Positions 24,241-33,597 are shown, counted from the first letter of the stretch. The stretch is 64,000 bases of DNA from Frigidibacter albus (GCF_009908165.1 NZ_JAAAUC010000013.1:1-64000), one strand, 5' to 3'. The notes: generated by a model not told the origin, from the sequence alone. Made by a program: numbers and translations.

Positions 24241-25884
24241 CTACAGCGCCGCCGCCCGCGGCGGCACGCTGTCCAGCCAGTTGGGATCGAGCTTCGGCAC
24301 TGACGAGAACAGCAGCTGCGAATAGGGGTGCTGCGCCCCGCCCTGCAAGCGGCTCGCGGGCAGGCGTTCCACCACCTCGCCGTTCAGCATCACCATCACA
24401 TCGTCGCAGATCGCCTGCACGGTCGACAGATCGTGGCTGATGAAGACGTAGGACAGGTGCAATTCGCGCTGCAGTTCCTTCAGCAGTTCGATCACCGCAG
24501 CCGCCACGACCGTGTCCAGCGCCGAGGTGATCTCGTCGCACAGGATCACCTCGGGCGCCGCGGCCAGCGCTCGGGCAAGGTTCACCCGCTGCTTCTGCCC
24601 GCCCGACAGCTCGCCCGGCAGGCGGTGCTTCATCGCGCGCGGCAGGCGGACCATGTCCAGCAGCTCATCGGTGCGCGCCTCGCGCGCGGCGCCCTTCTGG
24701 CCGTGGTAGAAGGTCAGCGGGCGGCCGACGATATCGCCGACGGGGCGCTGCGGGTTCAGCGCGGTATCGGCCAGCTGGAACACGATCTGCAGGCGGCGCA
24801 GCTCGTCCTTGGTTCGCGCCCGCGCCTCTGGCTCCAGCATATGCGCGTCCAGCAGCACCTTGCCCGACACCGGGGGCAGCAGCCCGGAAATCGCCCGCGC
24901 CAGCGTGGATTTGCCCGACCCGCTTTCGCCGATCACACCCAGATTCTGCCCCCGCTCCAACCGGCACGACACGCTGTTCAGCGCCACCTTGAGCGGCCTC
25001 CCATCGCGCCCCAGGGGGCCATAGCCCGCCACAAGGTTGCGCACTTCCAGAATGGGCCGCTTGGTCTCGGCCTGCAACCGCGAGGCCGAGGCATAGGGAA
25101 CCGGCTCGAACGCCGCCAGCAATTCGCGTGTGTAGGGATGGGCCGCGCGGTGCAGGATCTGCTCGACCGGGCCTTCCTCCTGCACCTCGCCGCCTTTCAG
25201 CACCACGATCCGGTCGGCGATCTGCGCCACCACGGCCAGATCGTGGCTGACATAGACGCCGCCCATGCCGCCCAGTTTCATCACCGACTTGAAGGCGCGC
25301 AGCACCTCGATTTGGGTGGTCACGTCCAGCGCCGTCGTCGGCTCGTCAAAGATCATCAGCTTCGGCCCGCCGATCAGCGCCATCGCCGCCGCCAGCCGCT
25401 GTAGCTGCCCGCCAGACACCTGATGCGGATAGCGCTGGCCGATGGTCTCTGGCTCCGGCAGCGCCAGCGCGCGGAACAGCTCCACCGCCTTCACCCGCGC
25501 GGCATCGGGCGTCATCAGCTTGTGGATCTGCGCCACCTCGATCACCTGATCCATCAGCCGCTGCGAGGGGTTGAAGGCCGCCGCGGCGCTTTGCGGCACA
25601 TAGGCCACCTCGGTGCCGCGCAGCGCCTGCCGCCCCGCCTCGGGCATCGCCACCAGATCGCGCCCCGCCAGCCGCACCGTGCCGCCGGTGATGGTGCAGC
25701 CGGGCCTTGTATGGCCCATCAGCGTCAGCGCGATGGTGGTCTTGCCCGACCCGCTTTCGCCGATCAGCGCCACGATCTCGCCCTCGGCAATGTCGAAGCT
25801 GACGCCCTTGATGATCTCGATCCTGCGGCCCGCATCGCTGCGCGCCTGCACCTTCAGATCCCGGATTTCGACAAGGTTCTGCAT
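24241..25884 (-). CDS. Fused dipeptide-type ABC transporter ATPase (two nucleotide-binding domains)
   Basis: 547 residues with two complete ABC domains in one chain, equivalent to DppD and DppF fused. Domain 1: Walker A GESGSGKTT, signature SGGQLQR, Walker B LMIFDEPTT. Domain 2: Walker A GESGSGKST, signature LSGGQKQR, Walker B VILCDEITS. It energises import of a peptide, opine or amine. ATG 25884 overlaps the permease stop as ATGA and AGGAG lies just upstream. The last gene of the transporter unit read from 29364 downward: binding protein - permease - permease - ATPase. Confidence 0.93.
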   Translation of the reverse strand: MQNLVEIRDLKVQARSDAGRRIEIIKGVSFDIAEGEIVALIGESGSGKTTIALTLMGHTRPGCTITGGTVRLAGRDLVAMPEAGRQALRGTEVAYVPQSAAAAFNPSQRLMDQVIEVAQIHKLMTPDAARVKAVELFRALALPEPETIGQRYPHQVSGGQLQRLAAAMALIGGPKLMIFDEPTTALDVTTQIEVLRAFKSVMKLGGMGGVYVSHDLAVVAQIADRIVVLKGGEVQEEGPVEQILHRAAHPYTRELLAAFEPVPYASASRLQAETKRPILEVRNLVAGYGPLGRDGRPLKVALNSVSCRLERGQNLGVIGESGSGKSTLARAISGLLPPVSGKVLLDAHMLEPEARARTKDELRRLQIVFQLADTALNPQRPVGDIVGRPLTFYHGQKGAAREARTDELLDMVRLPRAMKHRLPGELSGGQKQRVNLARALAAAPEVILCDEITSALDTVVAAAVIELLKELQRELHLSYVFISHDLSTVQAICDDVMVMLNGEVVERLPASRLQGGAQHPYSQLLFSSVPKLDPNWLDSVPPRAAAL

Positions 25885-26732
25885 CACTCGCTCCTGTCGC
25901 GAATCTTGACGGGCAGGTTGTCGATCAGAAGGTTCACGCTGATCGTCAGGCTGGCGATGGCAAGGCTGGGCATCAGCACCGCTGGCGCGCCGAAGGGCAG
26001 GCCGCCGATGTTTTCCCGCACAAGGCTGCCCCAGTCGGCATTCGGCGGCTGCACCCCCAGCCCCAGGAAGGACAGGCCCGACAGCAGCAGCACGATGAAC
26101 ACGAAGCGCAGCCCCAGATCGGCCAGCACCGGCCCGGTGATGTTGGGCAAGATCTCGCGCGTGACCAGATAGCCCGTCCGCTCGCCCCGCGCGCGGGCGA
26201 CGGTGACGAAATCCATCGTGTTGATGTTCACCGCCAGCGCCCGGGCAAAGCGATAGGCGCCCGGCGTGTAGATCACCCCCAAAAGCACGATCAGCACCGG
26301 GATCGACGAGCCGATGGCCGCCACCATCACCAGCCCGAACAGCTTGGACGGGATCGAGTTCAGCGCATCCAGAAACCGGCTGAGCCCGGTATCGAGCCAG
26401 CCGCCGACCACTGCCGCCGTCATCCCCAGCACCACGCCCGAAATGCAGGCAAGGCACACCGCCGCCAGCGAGATTCCCACCGTGTAGCGCGCGCCCATCA
26501 GCACGCGCGAGAAGATGTCGCGCCCCAGATAGTCCGACCCCATCCACAGCTTGGCCGAGATCGGGCCGTAATAGTCGAAATCCACGATCTCGCCCGGCGG
26601 ATAGGGGCTGAGCATCGGGCCGATCACCGCCACCAGCGCCCAGAAACAGACCACCAGCGCGGCGATCATGCCGACCCAGTTCATGTGATAGCCAAGGCGG
26701 CGCGGCGTGGGCCAGAAGGCTTTGGTGTGCAT
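25884..26732 (-). CDS. ABC transporter permease, DppC type
   Basis: 282 residues from MHTKAFWPTPRRLGYHMN; AGGGG lies upstream of ATG 26732. One N-terminal membrane helix (WVGMIAALVVCFWALVAVIG), the GTDYLGRD-like motif in MGSDYLGRDIFSRVLMGAR and the C-terminal EAA-type loop in ARARGERTGYLVTREILPN, followed by GLSFLGLGVQPPNADWG. It forms the membrane channel with the DppB-type partner at 26741-27694, 8 nt upstream. Confidence 0.93.
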   Translation of the reverse strand: MHTKAFWPTPRRLGYHMNWVGMIAALVVCFWALVAVIGPMLSPYPPGEIVDFDYYGPISAKLWMGSDYLGRDIFSRVLMGARYTVGISLAAVCLACISGVVLGMTAAVVGGWLDTGLSRFLDALNSIPSKLFGLVMVAAIGSSIPVLIVLLGVIYTPGAYRFARALAVNINTMDFVTVARARGERTGYLVTREILPNITGPVLADLGLRFVFIVLLLSGLSFLGLGVQPPNADWGSLVRENIGGLPFGAPAVLMPSLAIASLTISVNLLIDNLPVKIRDRSE

Positions 26733-26740
26733 CGGGCCCC

Positions 26741-27694
26741 TCACTTTCGCAGCTTCGGGTTGGACAGGATGGCGATGATGTCGGCCAGCGTGATCAGCGT
26801 CAGATAGCCAAGGCAGAAGATCATCGCGCAGGTCTGGATCAGCGGCAGGTCGCGGGTGGCGACGGCATCCACCATCAGCTTGGCGATGCCGGGATAGTTG
26901 AAGATCGTCTCGACGATGATCACCCCGCCCAGAAGGTAGGACAGCGACAGCGCCACCGCGTTGACGATAGGGCCAATCGCATTGGGCAGCGCGTGGCGCA
27001 TCACCATCCGGCGGCGCGAGGCGCCCTTCAGCAGCGCCATTTCCACATAGGGCATGGTCAGCGCGTCGATCACCGCCGCCCGCGTCATGCGGATCATCTG
27101 GGCCGAGATCACGCAGCACAGGGTGATGACCGGCATGGCGAAGACCCGCAGCATCTCGGCCAGGCTGGTCACGTCATTGGCGAAAGACAGTGCCGGCAGC
27201 CATTTCAGCCAGACCGCGAAGACCAGCACCGCCAGCGTGGCGATCATGAATTCGGGGACAGAGATTACCGCGACGATGCCGGTGGTGACGATCCGGTCAT
27301 AGACCGAGCCGCGATGCATCGCCGTGGTGATGCCCAGGAACAGCGCCACCGGCACCGCCACTGCCGCCGTCACCGCCGCCAGCATCAGCGTATTGGCCAG
27401 CCGCCCGCCGATCATCCCCGCCACCGGCAGGTTGTTGGCATAGGACATGCCCAGATCGCCCTGCGCCAGCCCGATCAGCCAGCGCCCGTACTGCAGCAGC
27501 GCCGGGTCGTTCAGGTGCATCGCCTCGCGCAAGGCCGCCACCGCCTCGGGCGTGGCGGCCTGCCCCAGCAGGATCTCCACCACATCGCCGGGCAGCATCT
27601 GGGTGGCGGCAAAGACGACGAAAGACACGATCAGCAGGGTGACAAGGGCCACTCCCAGCCTGCCAAGCACCAGTCGGACGATCTGCGGATTCAT
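26741..27694 (-). CDS. ABC transporter permease, DppB type
   Basis: 317 residues from MNPQIVRLVLGRLGVALVTL; AAAGG lies 8 bases upstream of ATG 27694. It has an N-terminal anchor helix, the characteristic ATQMLPGDVVEILLGQ periplasmic start, and the EAA-type loop in MALLKGASRRRMVMRHALPNAIGP. Forms a heterodimeric channel with the next gene. A strong GC hairpin separates it from the upstream binding-protein gene, so permease expression is probably set below that of the binding protein. Confidence 0.92.
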   Translation of the reverse strand: MNPQIVRLVLGRLGVALVTLLIVSFVVFAATQMLPGDVVEILLGQAATPEAVAALREAMHLNDPALLQYGRWLIGLAQGDLGMSYANNLPVAGMIGGRLANTLMLAAVTAAVAVPVALFLGITTAMHRGSVYDRIVTTGIVAVISVPEFMIATLAVLVFAVWLKWLPALSFANDVTSLAEMLRVFAMPVITLCCVISAQMIRMTRAAVIDALTMPYVEMALLKGASRRRMVMRHALPNAIGPIVNAVALSLSYLLGGVIIVETIFNYPGIAKLMVDAVATRDLPLIQTCAMIFCLGYLTLITLADIIAILSNPKLRK

Positions 27695-27715
27695 GGCGGG
27701 GCCTTTCGGGAAGAT

Positions 27716-27741
27716 GGGGGCCGGGACCATACCCGGCCCCC
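27716..27741 (-). terminator. GC hairpin between binding-protein and permease genes
   Basis: Perfect 10-bp arms GGGGGCCGGG (27716-27725) and CCCGGCCCCC (27732-27741) with a 6-base loop. It lies 9 bases after the binding-protein stop and about 20 bases before the permease start. There is no U-run; an intra-operon attenuating or 3'-end-protecting hairpin is the likely role. Confidence 0.65.
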
Positions 27742-27750
27742 CGCGATGGA

Positions 27751-29364
27751 TCAGGCGTCGAGCCAGACGTATTCGGCCATCGCATAGCCCATCTGGCCCC
27801 CCAGCGGGTTCGGCTTCAGGCCCTGCAGCTTGGAGGATTTCGCATCGACGTTCGACAGGAACACCGGGATCGCGGTGCCGGCCTCGTTCGACACCATCAC
27901 CTGCATCTCGTCATAGATTTCCTTGCGCTTGGCAAAGTCCAGCTCGCCGCGGGCCTCGACCAGCATCGCGTCGAACTTGGGCGATTTGTACTGGCTCTCG
28001 TTCCAGGGCGCGTTGGTGTCATAGAGCAGCGAGAACAGGATATCGGGCGTCGGGCGCGGGTTGATGTTGCCGAAATGGACCGGCGCCTTCAGCCAGTAGT
28101 TCGACCAGTAGCCATCCGAGGGCACGCGCTGGATATCGAAGTTCATGCCGATCTCGGCGCCCGATTGCTGCAGAACAGTTGCCATGTCGACCGAGGCGGT
28201 CGCCGCTTCGGAGGCCACGACCGGGATCGACACGCCGAGCAGGCCGGCCTTGTCGAACAGCGCCTTGGCCTTTTCCGGGTCATAGTCCCGCGCCTTCAGC
28301 TCGGCATTGTGATAGGGGCTCATCGGCGAGATCGGCTGGTCATTGGCAACCTCGGCCAGACCGCGCATCACCGACTTCTGGATGGTCTCGCGGTTGAGCA
28401 GGTTCTTGACACCCTCGATGAAGCCGGCCTTGTCGCCCGGGTCCATGTCCAGCCGCATGTTCAGGTTGGTGTAGTTGCCCGAGGTGCTTTTCACCAGATC
28501 GATGCCGGACTGGGTTTCGATCAGCCGCATCGACTGCGGCTTGATCGAGGCCGCCAGATGGATGTCGCCCGACAGCAGCGCGTTGACGCGGGCGGTCTCA
28601 TCCGGGATGGCGAAGTACTCGAAGCTGTCCAGAAAGGCGGCGTCGGTTTTGAAGTAATTCTCGTTGCGCGTCATGATCGACTTCACGCCCGGCTCGAACA
28701 TCTCGATCTTGAAGGCGCCGGTGCCGTTGGCAGTGGTGAAATCGGTGGTGCCATCGGCGATGATCATGAAGTGGTGCATGGCCAGGATCGTCGGCAGGTC
28801 GGCATTGGCCGCAGCCAGCGTGATCTGCACGGCCAGCGGGTCCACCGCGGTGATCGCCGTCATCTGCTTGGCGATGGAGTTGACCTTGGACCCGGTATTC
28901 TCATCCAGATGCCGCATCATCGAATAGACGACATCGGCCGAGGTGAAGGGCTTGCCATCGTGGAAGGTGACGCCCGATTTCAGCTTGACGGTCCAGACCG
29001 TGGCATCGCTGCTTTCGATGCTGTCGGCCAGCTCCATCACCACCGCGCCGGACTCGTCGAGGAAGGTCAGGCGGTTGTAGACCGAACAGCAGCGCACGTA
29101 ATCGGTGGACAGAGAGGCCTTGGCGGGGTCCAGCGTGTCCGCGGTCGAGGAGGACCAGCCGGCGGCCTTCAGATGCCCGCCGCGCACCGGGGTTGCCGCC
29201 ATCGCAGCCGTCGCGCGGCCCAGGATGGTACCGCCGGCGAGGAGGCTGGCGCCGCCCGCCATGAACATGCGCAGCAGGTCGCGGCGTGTGGCGCCGCGGC
29301 GGATGGCGTGCTCGACCATCGCGTCGTCGCCGCGGGTCCAGTTCGTGATGCCTTTATCGGTCAT
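27751..29364 (-). CDS. ABC transporter substrate-binding protein, family 5 (peptide/opine type), Tat-like signal
   Basis: 537 residues. The N-terminus holds a twin-Arg stretch TRRDLLRMFMAGGASLLAGG followed by an AMAA cleavage region (about residue 55), suggesting export by the Tat pathway. The mature part has family 5 features: TLDPAKASLSTDYVR, YNRLTFLDESGAVVMELA, VTFHDGKPFTSADVVYS. Such proteins bind di/oligopeptides, opines or amines. It leads the transporter operon (27751-29364, then permeases and ATPase). Ligand cannot be told from sequence; neighbours point to an amine or amino-acid derivative. Confidence 0.92.
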   Translation of the reverse strand: MTDKGITNWTRGDDAMVEHAIRRGATRRDLLRMFMAGGASLLAGGTILGRATAAMAATPVRGGHLKAAGWSSSTADTLDPAKASLSTDYVRCCSVYNRLTFLDESGAVVMELADSIESSDATVWTVKLKSGVTFHDGKPFTSADVVYSMMRHLDENTGSKVNSIAKQMTAITAVDPLAVQITLAAANADLPTILAMHHFMIIADGTTDFTTANGTGAFKIEMFEPGVKSIMTRNENYFKTDAAFLDSFEYFAIPDETARVNALLSGDIHLAASIKPQSMRLIETQSGIDLVKSTSGNYTNLNMRLDMDPGDKAGFIEGVKNLLNRETIQKSVMRGLAEVANDQPISPMSPYHNAELKARDYDPEKAKALFDKAGLLGVSIPVVASEAATASVDMATVLQQSGAEIGMNFDIQRVPSDGYWSNYWLKAPVHFGNINPRPTPDILFSLLYDTNAPWNESQYKSPKFDAMLVEARGELDFAKRKEIYDEMQVMVSNEAGTAIPVFLSNVDAKSSKLQGLKPNPLGGQMGYAMAEYVWLDA

Positions 29365-29436
29365 GGTTTCGTTCCCTGTTGATGCGCCAATGCGCGTTGT
29401 GGTGCCCGTGTCGCCGCCTAGGCGGGCCGGGCGCTT

Positions 29437-30153
29437 TCAGGCAAATTCCACCGCAGCGGCGTCCGCGAGTGCCGCCATCGAGGTGAAATGGTAATCAGGT
29501 GTGGTGAAATCGGCCGGGGCGATGGTGCCGCCATAGCCGGCAACATCGTGCCGCCGCTCGATCCAGCAATTGGTCATCCCAAGCGCGCGGGAAATGCCGA
29601 TGTCATGATACTGGCTTTGCGCCACATGCAGGATGTCGTCGCGGCTGCCGCCCTCGGCTTCGACAAAGGCGAAGACCTGGTGGAAGAAGGCCGGATCGGG
29701 CTTTTCGGTGCCGGTATCGTCGGTGGTGAAGGCGGCATGGAACGGGTGACCCAGGGCCGCGTCGAAATGCGCGAAGGCCCAGCGCTGTGCATTGGTCATG
29801 GCGATCAGCCGGTAATGCTGTTTCAGCCGCGCCATCGCCGCCACGCTGTCGGCAAAGGGCGCCCAAGCCGCCACCCCGTCCCGCAACCGCACGCCAAGCG
29901 CCGGATCGACCGGCAGGCCCAGATCCGGCGCAATCTCCAGATAGACCCGCGCGAGGTCATCGGGGAAGCTCAGCGCCTCGGGCGTGTAGCGCGCCGTCCG
30001 GTACAGGGCCAGCGCCGCCTCGCCGTCCAGATCCACCCCATGCTCGGCCGCAATAGACCGCAGGCTGCCGACGAGGCCCGCCTCAAAGTCGATCAACGTG
30101 CCGACGACATCGAAGCTGAGATAGCGAAAAGAGCGCAGCGGCTTGGCTGGCAT
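29437..30153 (-). CDS. HAD-superfamily hydrolase, haloacid-dehalogenase-type-II fold
   Basis: 238 residues from MPAKPLRSFRYLSFD; AGGGG upstream of ATG 30153. HAD motif I is FDVVGTLID with nucleophile D15, motif II MTNA, motif III Lys in GTEKPDPAFF. The segment that in true L-2-haloacid dehalogenases reads SSNxxD is here AQSQYHD, so dehalogenation is doubtful and a phosphatase-type role is as likely. It ends 72 bases before the binding-protein start and may head that operon. A second HAD of this type is at 32925-33593. Confidence 0.82.
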   Translation of the reverse strand: MPAKPLRSFRYLSFDVVGTLIDFEAGLVGSLRSIAAEHGVDLDGEAALALYRTARYTPEALSFPDDLARVYLEIAPDLGLPVDPALGVRLRDGVAAWAPFADSVAAMARLKQHYRLIAMTNAQRWAFAHFDAALGHPFHAAFTTDDTGTEKPDPAFFHQVFAFVEAEGGSRDDILHVAQSQYHDIGISRALGMTNCWIERRHDVAGYGGTIAPADFTTPDYHFTSMAALADAAAVEFA

Positions 30154-30203
30154 GGACAATTCCCCTGATGCGGCCCGCGGGTGCAGGCCTGTTCCCTGTC
30201 GAG

Positions 30204-30221
30204 TGGCAGTATTTTCTGCCA
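30204..30221. promoter_or_regulatory. 18-bp palindrome upstream of HAD gene (Lrp-like operator candidate)
   Basis: TGGCAG-TATTTT-CTGCCA: perfect 6-bp arms around an AT-only centre, 51 bases upstream of the HAD start (30153). The CAG...AT-rich...CTG layout resembles Lrp/AsnC sites, and an Lrp/AsnC regulator is encoded at 23764-24240. The link is inference. Confidence 0.5.
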
Positions 30222-30396
30222 TTGGTCCGGCCCGTGGTTTTTGTGGGCTCTTCAATCATTTTCGCGGAAAGCCGCGGTGTGTGACGTCATTCTTGGCCGG
30301 TTCGACGGGGGCAAAACGCTGATCTTGGCGGGCGTGCAGCAGAATGTGCTGAATTGCCGCAGCGCAGCGGAATCAGGCCATCTGCCGCCCGCGCGA

Positions 30397-31773
30397 TCAG
30401 CCCAGTACCGCCCGCACGTCCGGGTCTTCCAGCGTCTGGTCCAGCGTCAGCCGGGTGCGCTCGACAATCGCGTCGATCTCGGCCCCGGTGCAGCACAGCG
30501 GCGGCGCATAGCCCAGCACCCCGTTGCCAAAGGCGCGGATCACCAGCCCGTTGGCCCAGGCCCGGTCAAAGATCCGCTGCGCGGGCATCGCGGCCGCCGG
30601 CAGCGGCGTCTTCGCCGCCTTGTCGGTCACCAGCTCCACCGCCGCCAGCATTCCGCGGCCGCGCACATCGCCCACCAGCGGATGATCCGCCAGCCCGGCA
30701 AGGCCCGCCTGCAACCGCGCGCCCATGCGGCGCCCATTCTCCAGCAGCCCGCCTTCATACAGGTCCAGCACCGCCAGCCCCACCGCCGCGCTCACCGGAT
30801 GCGCCGAATAGGTGAAGCCATGGCCGATGGCCGCAGCGCCTGCATGGTCGGCGATGGTCTGATACATCCGGTCCGACAGGAACACCGCCCCCATCGGCAC
30901 ATAGCCCGAGGTCAGACCCTTGGCGCAGGTCAGCATGTCGGGCACGATGCCCTCATCGCTGCAGGCGAACATCGGGCCGGTGCGGCCAAAGCCGGTGATG
31001 ACCTCATCCGCGACGAACAGGATGTCCAGCTCGGTGCAGACTTCGCGCATGGCCTTCATCCAACCCGGCGGCGGCACCAGCACCCCGCCCGACCCCTGGA
31101 TCGGCTCGGCATAGAAGGCCGCCACCCGCCCTGCCCCGCCAAGCTCCTCGACCTTCGCGCGCAGCTGCGCGACGGACGCAGCGATGATCGCCGCCGGGTC
31201 GCTGCCCACCGGATTGCGATAGCTGTAATGCGACGGAATTTTATGCTGCCAATCCATCGGCAGCCCGAACCCGGCATGGAACACCGGCAGCGCCGTCAGC
31301 CCCGCGCCCACGGTCGAGGAGCCGTGATAGCCCTGCTCCAGCGAGAGGAACTGGTCTTTTTGCGGCAGCCCGCGCGCGTTCCAGTAATAGCGGGCAAAGC
31401 GCACCGTGCTGTCCACCGCATCCGACCCGCCAAGGGTGAAATACACATGGTCCAGATCGCCCGGCGCATGATCGGCCAGCCGCGCCGCCAGCCGGATCGG
31501 CGGCTCCGACCCCAGCCCGAAATAGCCCGTGGCATAGGGCAGCTCGCGCAGCTGCTTCGTCGCCGCCTCGATCACGCTCTCCTGCCCGTATCCGGCATTG
31601 ACGCACCACAGGCCCGCAAAGCCGTCGATCAGGGTGTGGCCGGTCGCGTCGGTGACGGTCGCGCCCTTGGCCGAGGTCAGCATCCGCACCCCGGCCTTTT
31701 CATGCCCGCGCCACGAGGCGACGGGATGCACCAGATGCGCGCGGTCGAGTTCGATCAGGGAATTGCTCAGCAT
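30397..31773 (-). CDS. Class III (PLP) aminotransferase, omega-amino acid type
   Basis: 458 residues from MLSNSLIELDRAHLVHPVASW. It has the class III hallmarks: LWCVNAGYG, SGGVLVPPPGWM, the LFVADEVITGFGRTG Asp that contacts the PLP ring nitrogen, and the PLP-binding Lys in LTCAKGLTSGYVPMGA. It would transfer the amino group of an omega-amino acid or diamine to pyruvate or 2-oxoglutarate, giving a semialdehyde for the aldehyde dehydrogenases downstream. ATG 31773 has GAGAGAG upstream; the GNAT gene ends 20 bases before it on the same strand, so GNAT and aminotransferase are likely co-transcribed. Confidence 0.9.
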   Translation of the reverse strand: MLSNSLIELDRAHLVHPVASWRGHEKAGVRMLTSAKGATVTDATGHTLIDGFAGLWCVNAGYGQESVIEAATKQLRELPYATGYFGLGSEPPIRLAARLADHAPGDLDHVYFTLGGSDAVDSTVRFARYYWNARGLPQKDQFLSLEQGYHGSSTVGAGLTALPVFHAGFGLPMDWQHKIPSHYSYRNPVGSDPAAIIAASVAQLRAKVEELGGAGRVAAFYAEPIQGSGGVLVPPPGWMKAMREVCTELDILFVADEVITGFGRTGPMFACSDEGIVPDMLTCAKGLTSGYVPMGAVFLSDRMYQTIADHAGAAAIGHGFTYSAHPVSAAVGLAVLDLYEGGLLENGRRMGARLQAGLAGLADHPLVGDVRGRGMLAAVELVTDKAAKTPLPAAAMPAQRIFDRAWANGLVIRAFGNGVLGYAPPLCCTGAEIDAIVERTRLTLDQTLEDPDVRAVLG

Positions 31774-31793
31774 GGGTCTCTCTCGGGTCAGGG

Positions 31794-32618
31794 TCAGCCA
31801 AGCGCCTGCGCCGCAAGGGCGAAGCACTGGAAGGGGGTTTGGGGGGCAGCCGCGCCGCCGCGCCGCATGGCGATGCCGCCGCCGGCGGGGGCCAGCCCCT
31901 GCGCGGCAAGCCAGGGGGCCAGACCCGCGGCCTCGGTGGTATCGACGCGCAGGAAGCCGCCGGGGCGCTGTGCGAACACGAAGGTCAGCAGGCGCTGCGC
32001 ATCGCCGGCACTGGCGGCAATCACCGGCCCGGCCACCGCGCCGCGGCCAAAGGTGCGCAGGGCGGCAAAGCCTGCGAGCGCGGCGCCGTCGCGGATCACC
32101 GCCATCTGGCCCTCGGCCATCAACTCGGCGATCAGGCCCGCGCGGTCGGCGCCCGTGGCCTGCCGGTCCAGCGCCACCATCGCGGGCAGGTCGGCTTGCA
32201 CCGCCCACTCCACCCCGTCCGGCGCGTTCTGCGCAGCGACAAGGCCCTGATGCTGCAACACCCGCCCGCAGGCGACGAAGCCCAGCTTCTCATACAGCGG
32301 CAGCCCGTCGGCGGTGGCGGTCAACCGCCATTCCGGCACCTCCAGGGCCATTGCCCGCTCCATCAGGCTGCGCCCCAGTCCGCGGCCCCGCATGGCCGCA
32401 TCGACGATGATCATGTTCGCCATCGCCACACCGCCGAACGGCGTCGCCAGCGCCGTGCCGACCACCTGGCCCTCGGCCAGCGCCACCACACCCCGGCTCA
32501 GCCGCAGAAGCATCTGCCAGTCCTCGGCCCGGTGCGGCCAGCCCGCCTGCCGCGACAGGCGCAGCGCGCCCTCCAGATGCTCGGCGGTGAAGCGGTCGAA
32601 GGTAAGTGTGTCGGTCAT
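31794..32618 (-). CDS. GNAT-family acetyltransferase, two-domain type
   Basis: 274 residues from MTDTLTFDRFTAEHLEGALR; AGCAGGG upstream of ATG 32618. The acetyl-CoA pyrophosphate loop reads RGRGLGRSLM, which is intact here (the paralogue at 20034-20882 has a degraded version, LGAGNWL). Tyr-Glu near YEKLGF follows. C-terminal half is a second GNAT-like domain. Probably modifies an amine substrate of the island. Divergent from the HAD gene at 32925. Confidence 0.86.
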   Translation of the reverse strand: MTDTLTFDRFTAEHLEGALRLSRQAGWPHRAEDWQMLLRLSRGVVALAEGQVVGTALATPFGGVAMANMIIVDAAMRGRGLGRSLMERAMALEVPEWRLTATADGLPLYEKLGFVACGRVLQHQGLVAAQNAPDGVEWAVQADLPAMVALDRQATGADRAGLIAELMAEGQMAVIRDGAALAGFAALRTFGRGAVAGPVIAASAGDAQRLLTFVFAQRPGGFLRVDTTEAAGLAPWLAAQGLAPAGGGIAMRRGGAAAPQTPFQCFALAAQALG

Positions 32619-32924
32619 TGCGGCCCTGCTGAATTCGTGGCGTGGGGCCAGCTTAGCCGGGCCGGCGACGCAGGTGCTTTGGCAGGTCGCCGCGCGGCGC
32701 AATCTTCGGCCGTTCCGCCCCCGGCCCACCGCAGAAACTGCCACGCCGGGGGGCTGCGCAGCGCGCCCGCGGGGGCCAGACAATACCGCAAGCACAACTC
32801 TGTGCCGCAGAGCGCGCTGCATACGGTGTTTTGTGCTCTCGCCGCCCCGCAATGCGGCCGGGGGTGGCGGCGCAGGCGGCATAGACTGCGGACAACAGAT
32901 CATCCCAGCCCCGAGGATCCGCGC
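32619..32924. other. Divergent promoter region between GNAT and HAD genes
   Basis: 306 bases, no coding frame I can support. On the + strand TAGACT at 32882-32887 is a plausible -10 for the HAD gene; the same hexamer occurs on the minus strand upstream of two other island genes (23574-23579 and 38964-38969). CGGCGCAATCTTCGG at 32695-32709 is a relaxed match to the repeated element at 43608 and 45243. Confidence 0.4.
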
Positions 32925-33593
32925 ATGGCCCCCTTCCGCCCGAAATACGTCACCTTCGATTGCTACGGCACGCTCACCCATTTCGACATGGCCGGCGCCG
33001 CCCGCCGCATCTATGGCGAGACACTGGACGAGCCGGCGATGCAAAAGTTCATCAAGAATTTCTCCGCCTACCGGCTGGATGAGATCCTTGGCGCCTGGAA
33101 GCCCTATGCAGATGTCGTGTCAAACGCGCTGGAACGCAGCTGCAAGCTGAACGGCGTGCCGTTCCGGGCCGAGGATGCGTTGCAGATCTACAACGAGGTG
33201 CCCACCTGGGGCCCGCATCCCGATGTGCCGGCCGGTCTTGCCAAGGTCGCCAAGGAAATCCCGCTGGTGATCCTGTCCAACGCGATGAACAGCCAGATCA
33301 TGTCCAACGTCGAGAAACTGGGCGCGCCCTTCTACAAGGTGATCACCGCCGAGGAGACCGGCACCTATAAGCCGCAGATGAACGGCTTTGAATACATGAT
33401 GGACGCTCTGGGCTGCGGACCCGAGGACATCACCCATGTCTCCTCCTCCTTCCGCTATGACCTCATGACGGCGCATGACCTTGGCATCACCTCCAAGGTC
33501 TGGGTCAACCGCAAGCACGAACCGGCGAACCCCTATTACGGCTATACCGAGATTGCCGATATCGGCGGCCTTCCCGGCGTGTTCGGACTGTAG
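32925..33593 (+). CDS. HAD-superfamily hydrolase, haloacid-dehalogenase-type-II fold
   Basis: 222 residues from MAPFRPKYVTFDCYGTLTHF; GAGGAT lies upstream of ATG 32925. Motif I FDCYGTL (nucleophile D12) is that of L-2-haloacid dehalogenases, motif II is LSNAMN, motif III Lys is in GTYKPQ. The late motif reads SSSFRYDLM, where dehalogenases have S-N pair residues, so the real reaction is uncertain. Four bases separate it from the FAD oxidase gene, a fixed pairing that suggests the HAD acts in the same amine pathway. Confidence 0.85.
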   Translation: MAPFRPKYVTFDCYGTLTHFDMAGAARRIYGETLDEPAMQKFIKNFSAYRLDEILGAWKPYADVVSNALERSCKLNGVPFRAEDALQIYNEVPTWGPHPDVPAGLAKVAKEIPLVILSNAMNSQIMSNVEKLGAPFYKVITAEETGTYKPQMNGFEYMMDALGCGPEDITHVSSSFRYDLMTAHDLGITSKVWVNRKHEPANPYYGYTEIADIGGLPGVFGL

Positions 33594-33597
33594 GGCG

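Noticed and set aside
24241-26547. Single 768-residue protein joining ATPase and permease readings
   Set aside because: The upstream part is out of the permease frame and Arg/Gly-rich; the real ATPase starts at ATG 25884 with a ribosome site and ATGA overlap.
29437-33593. Naming the two HAD genes haloacid dehalogenases
   Set aside because: Motif I fits but the late S-N motif residues are replaced, so the reaction cannot be claimed.
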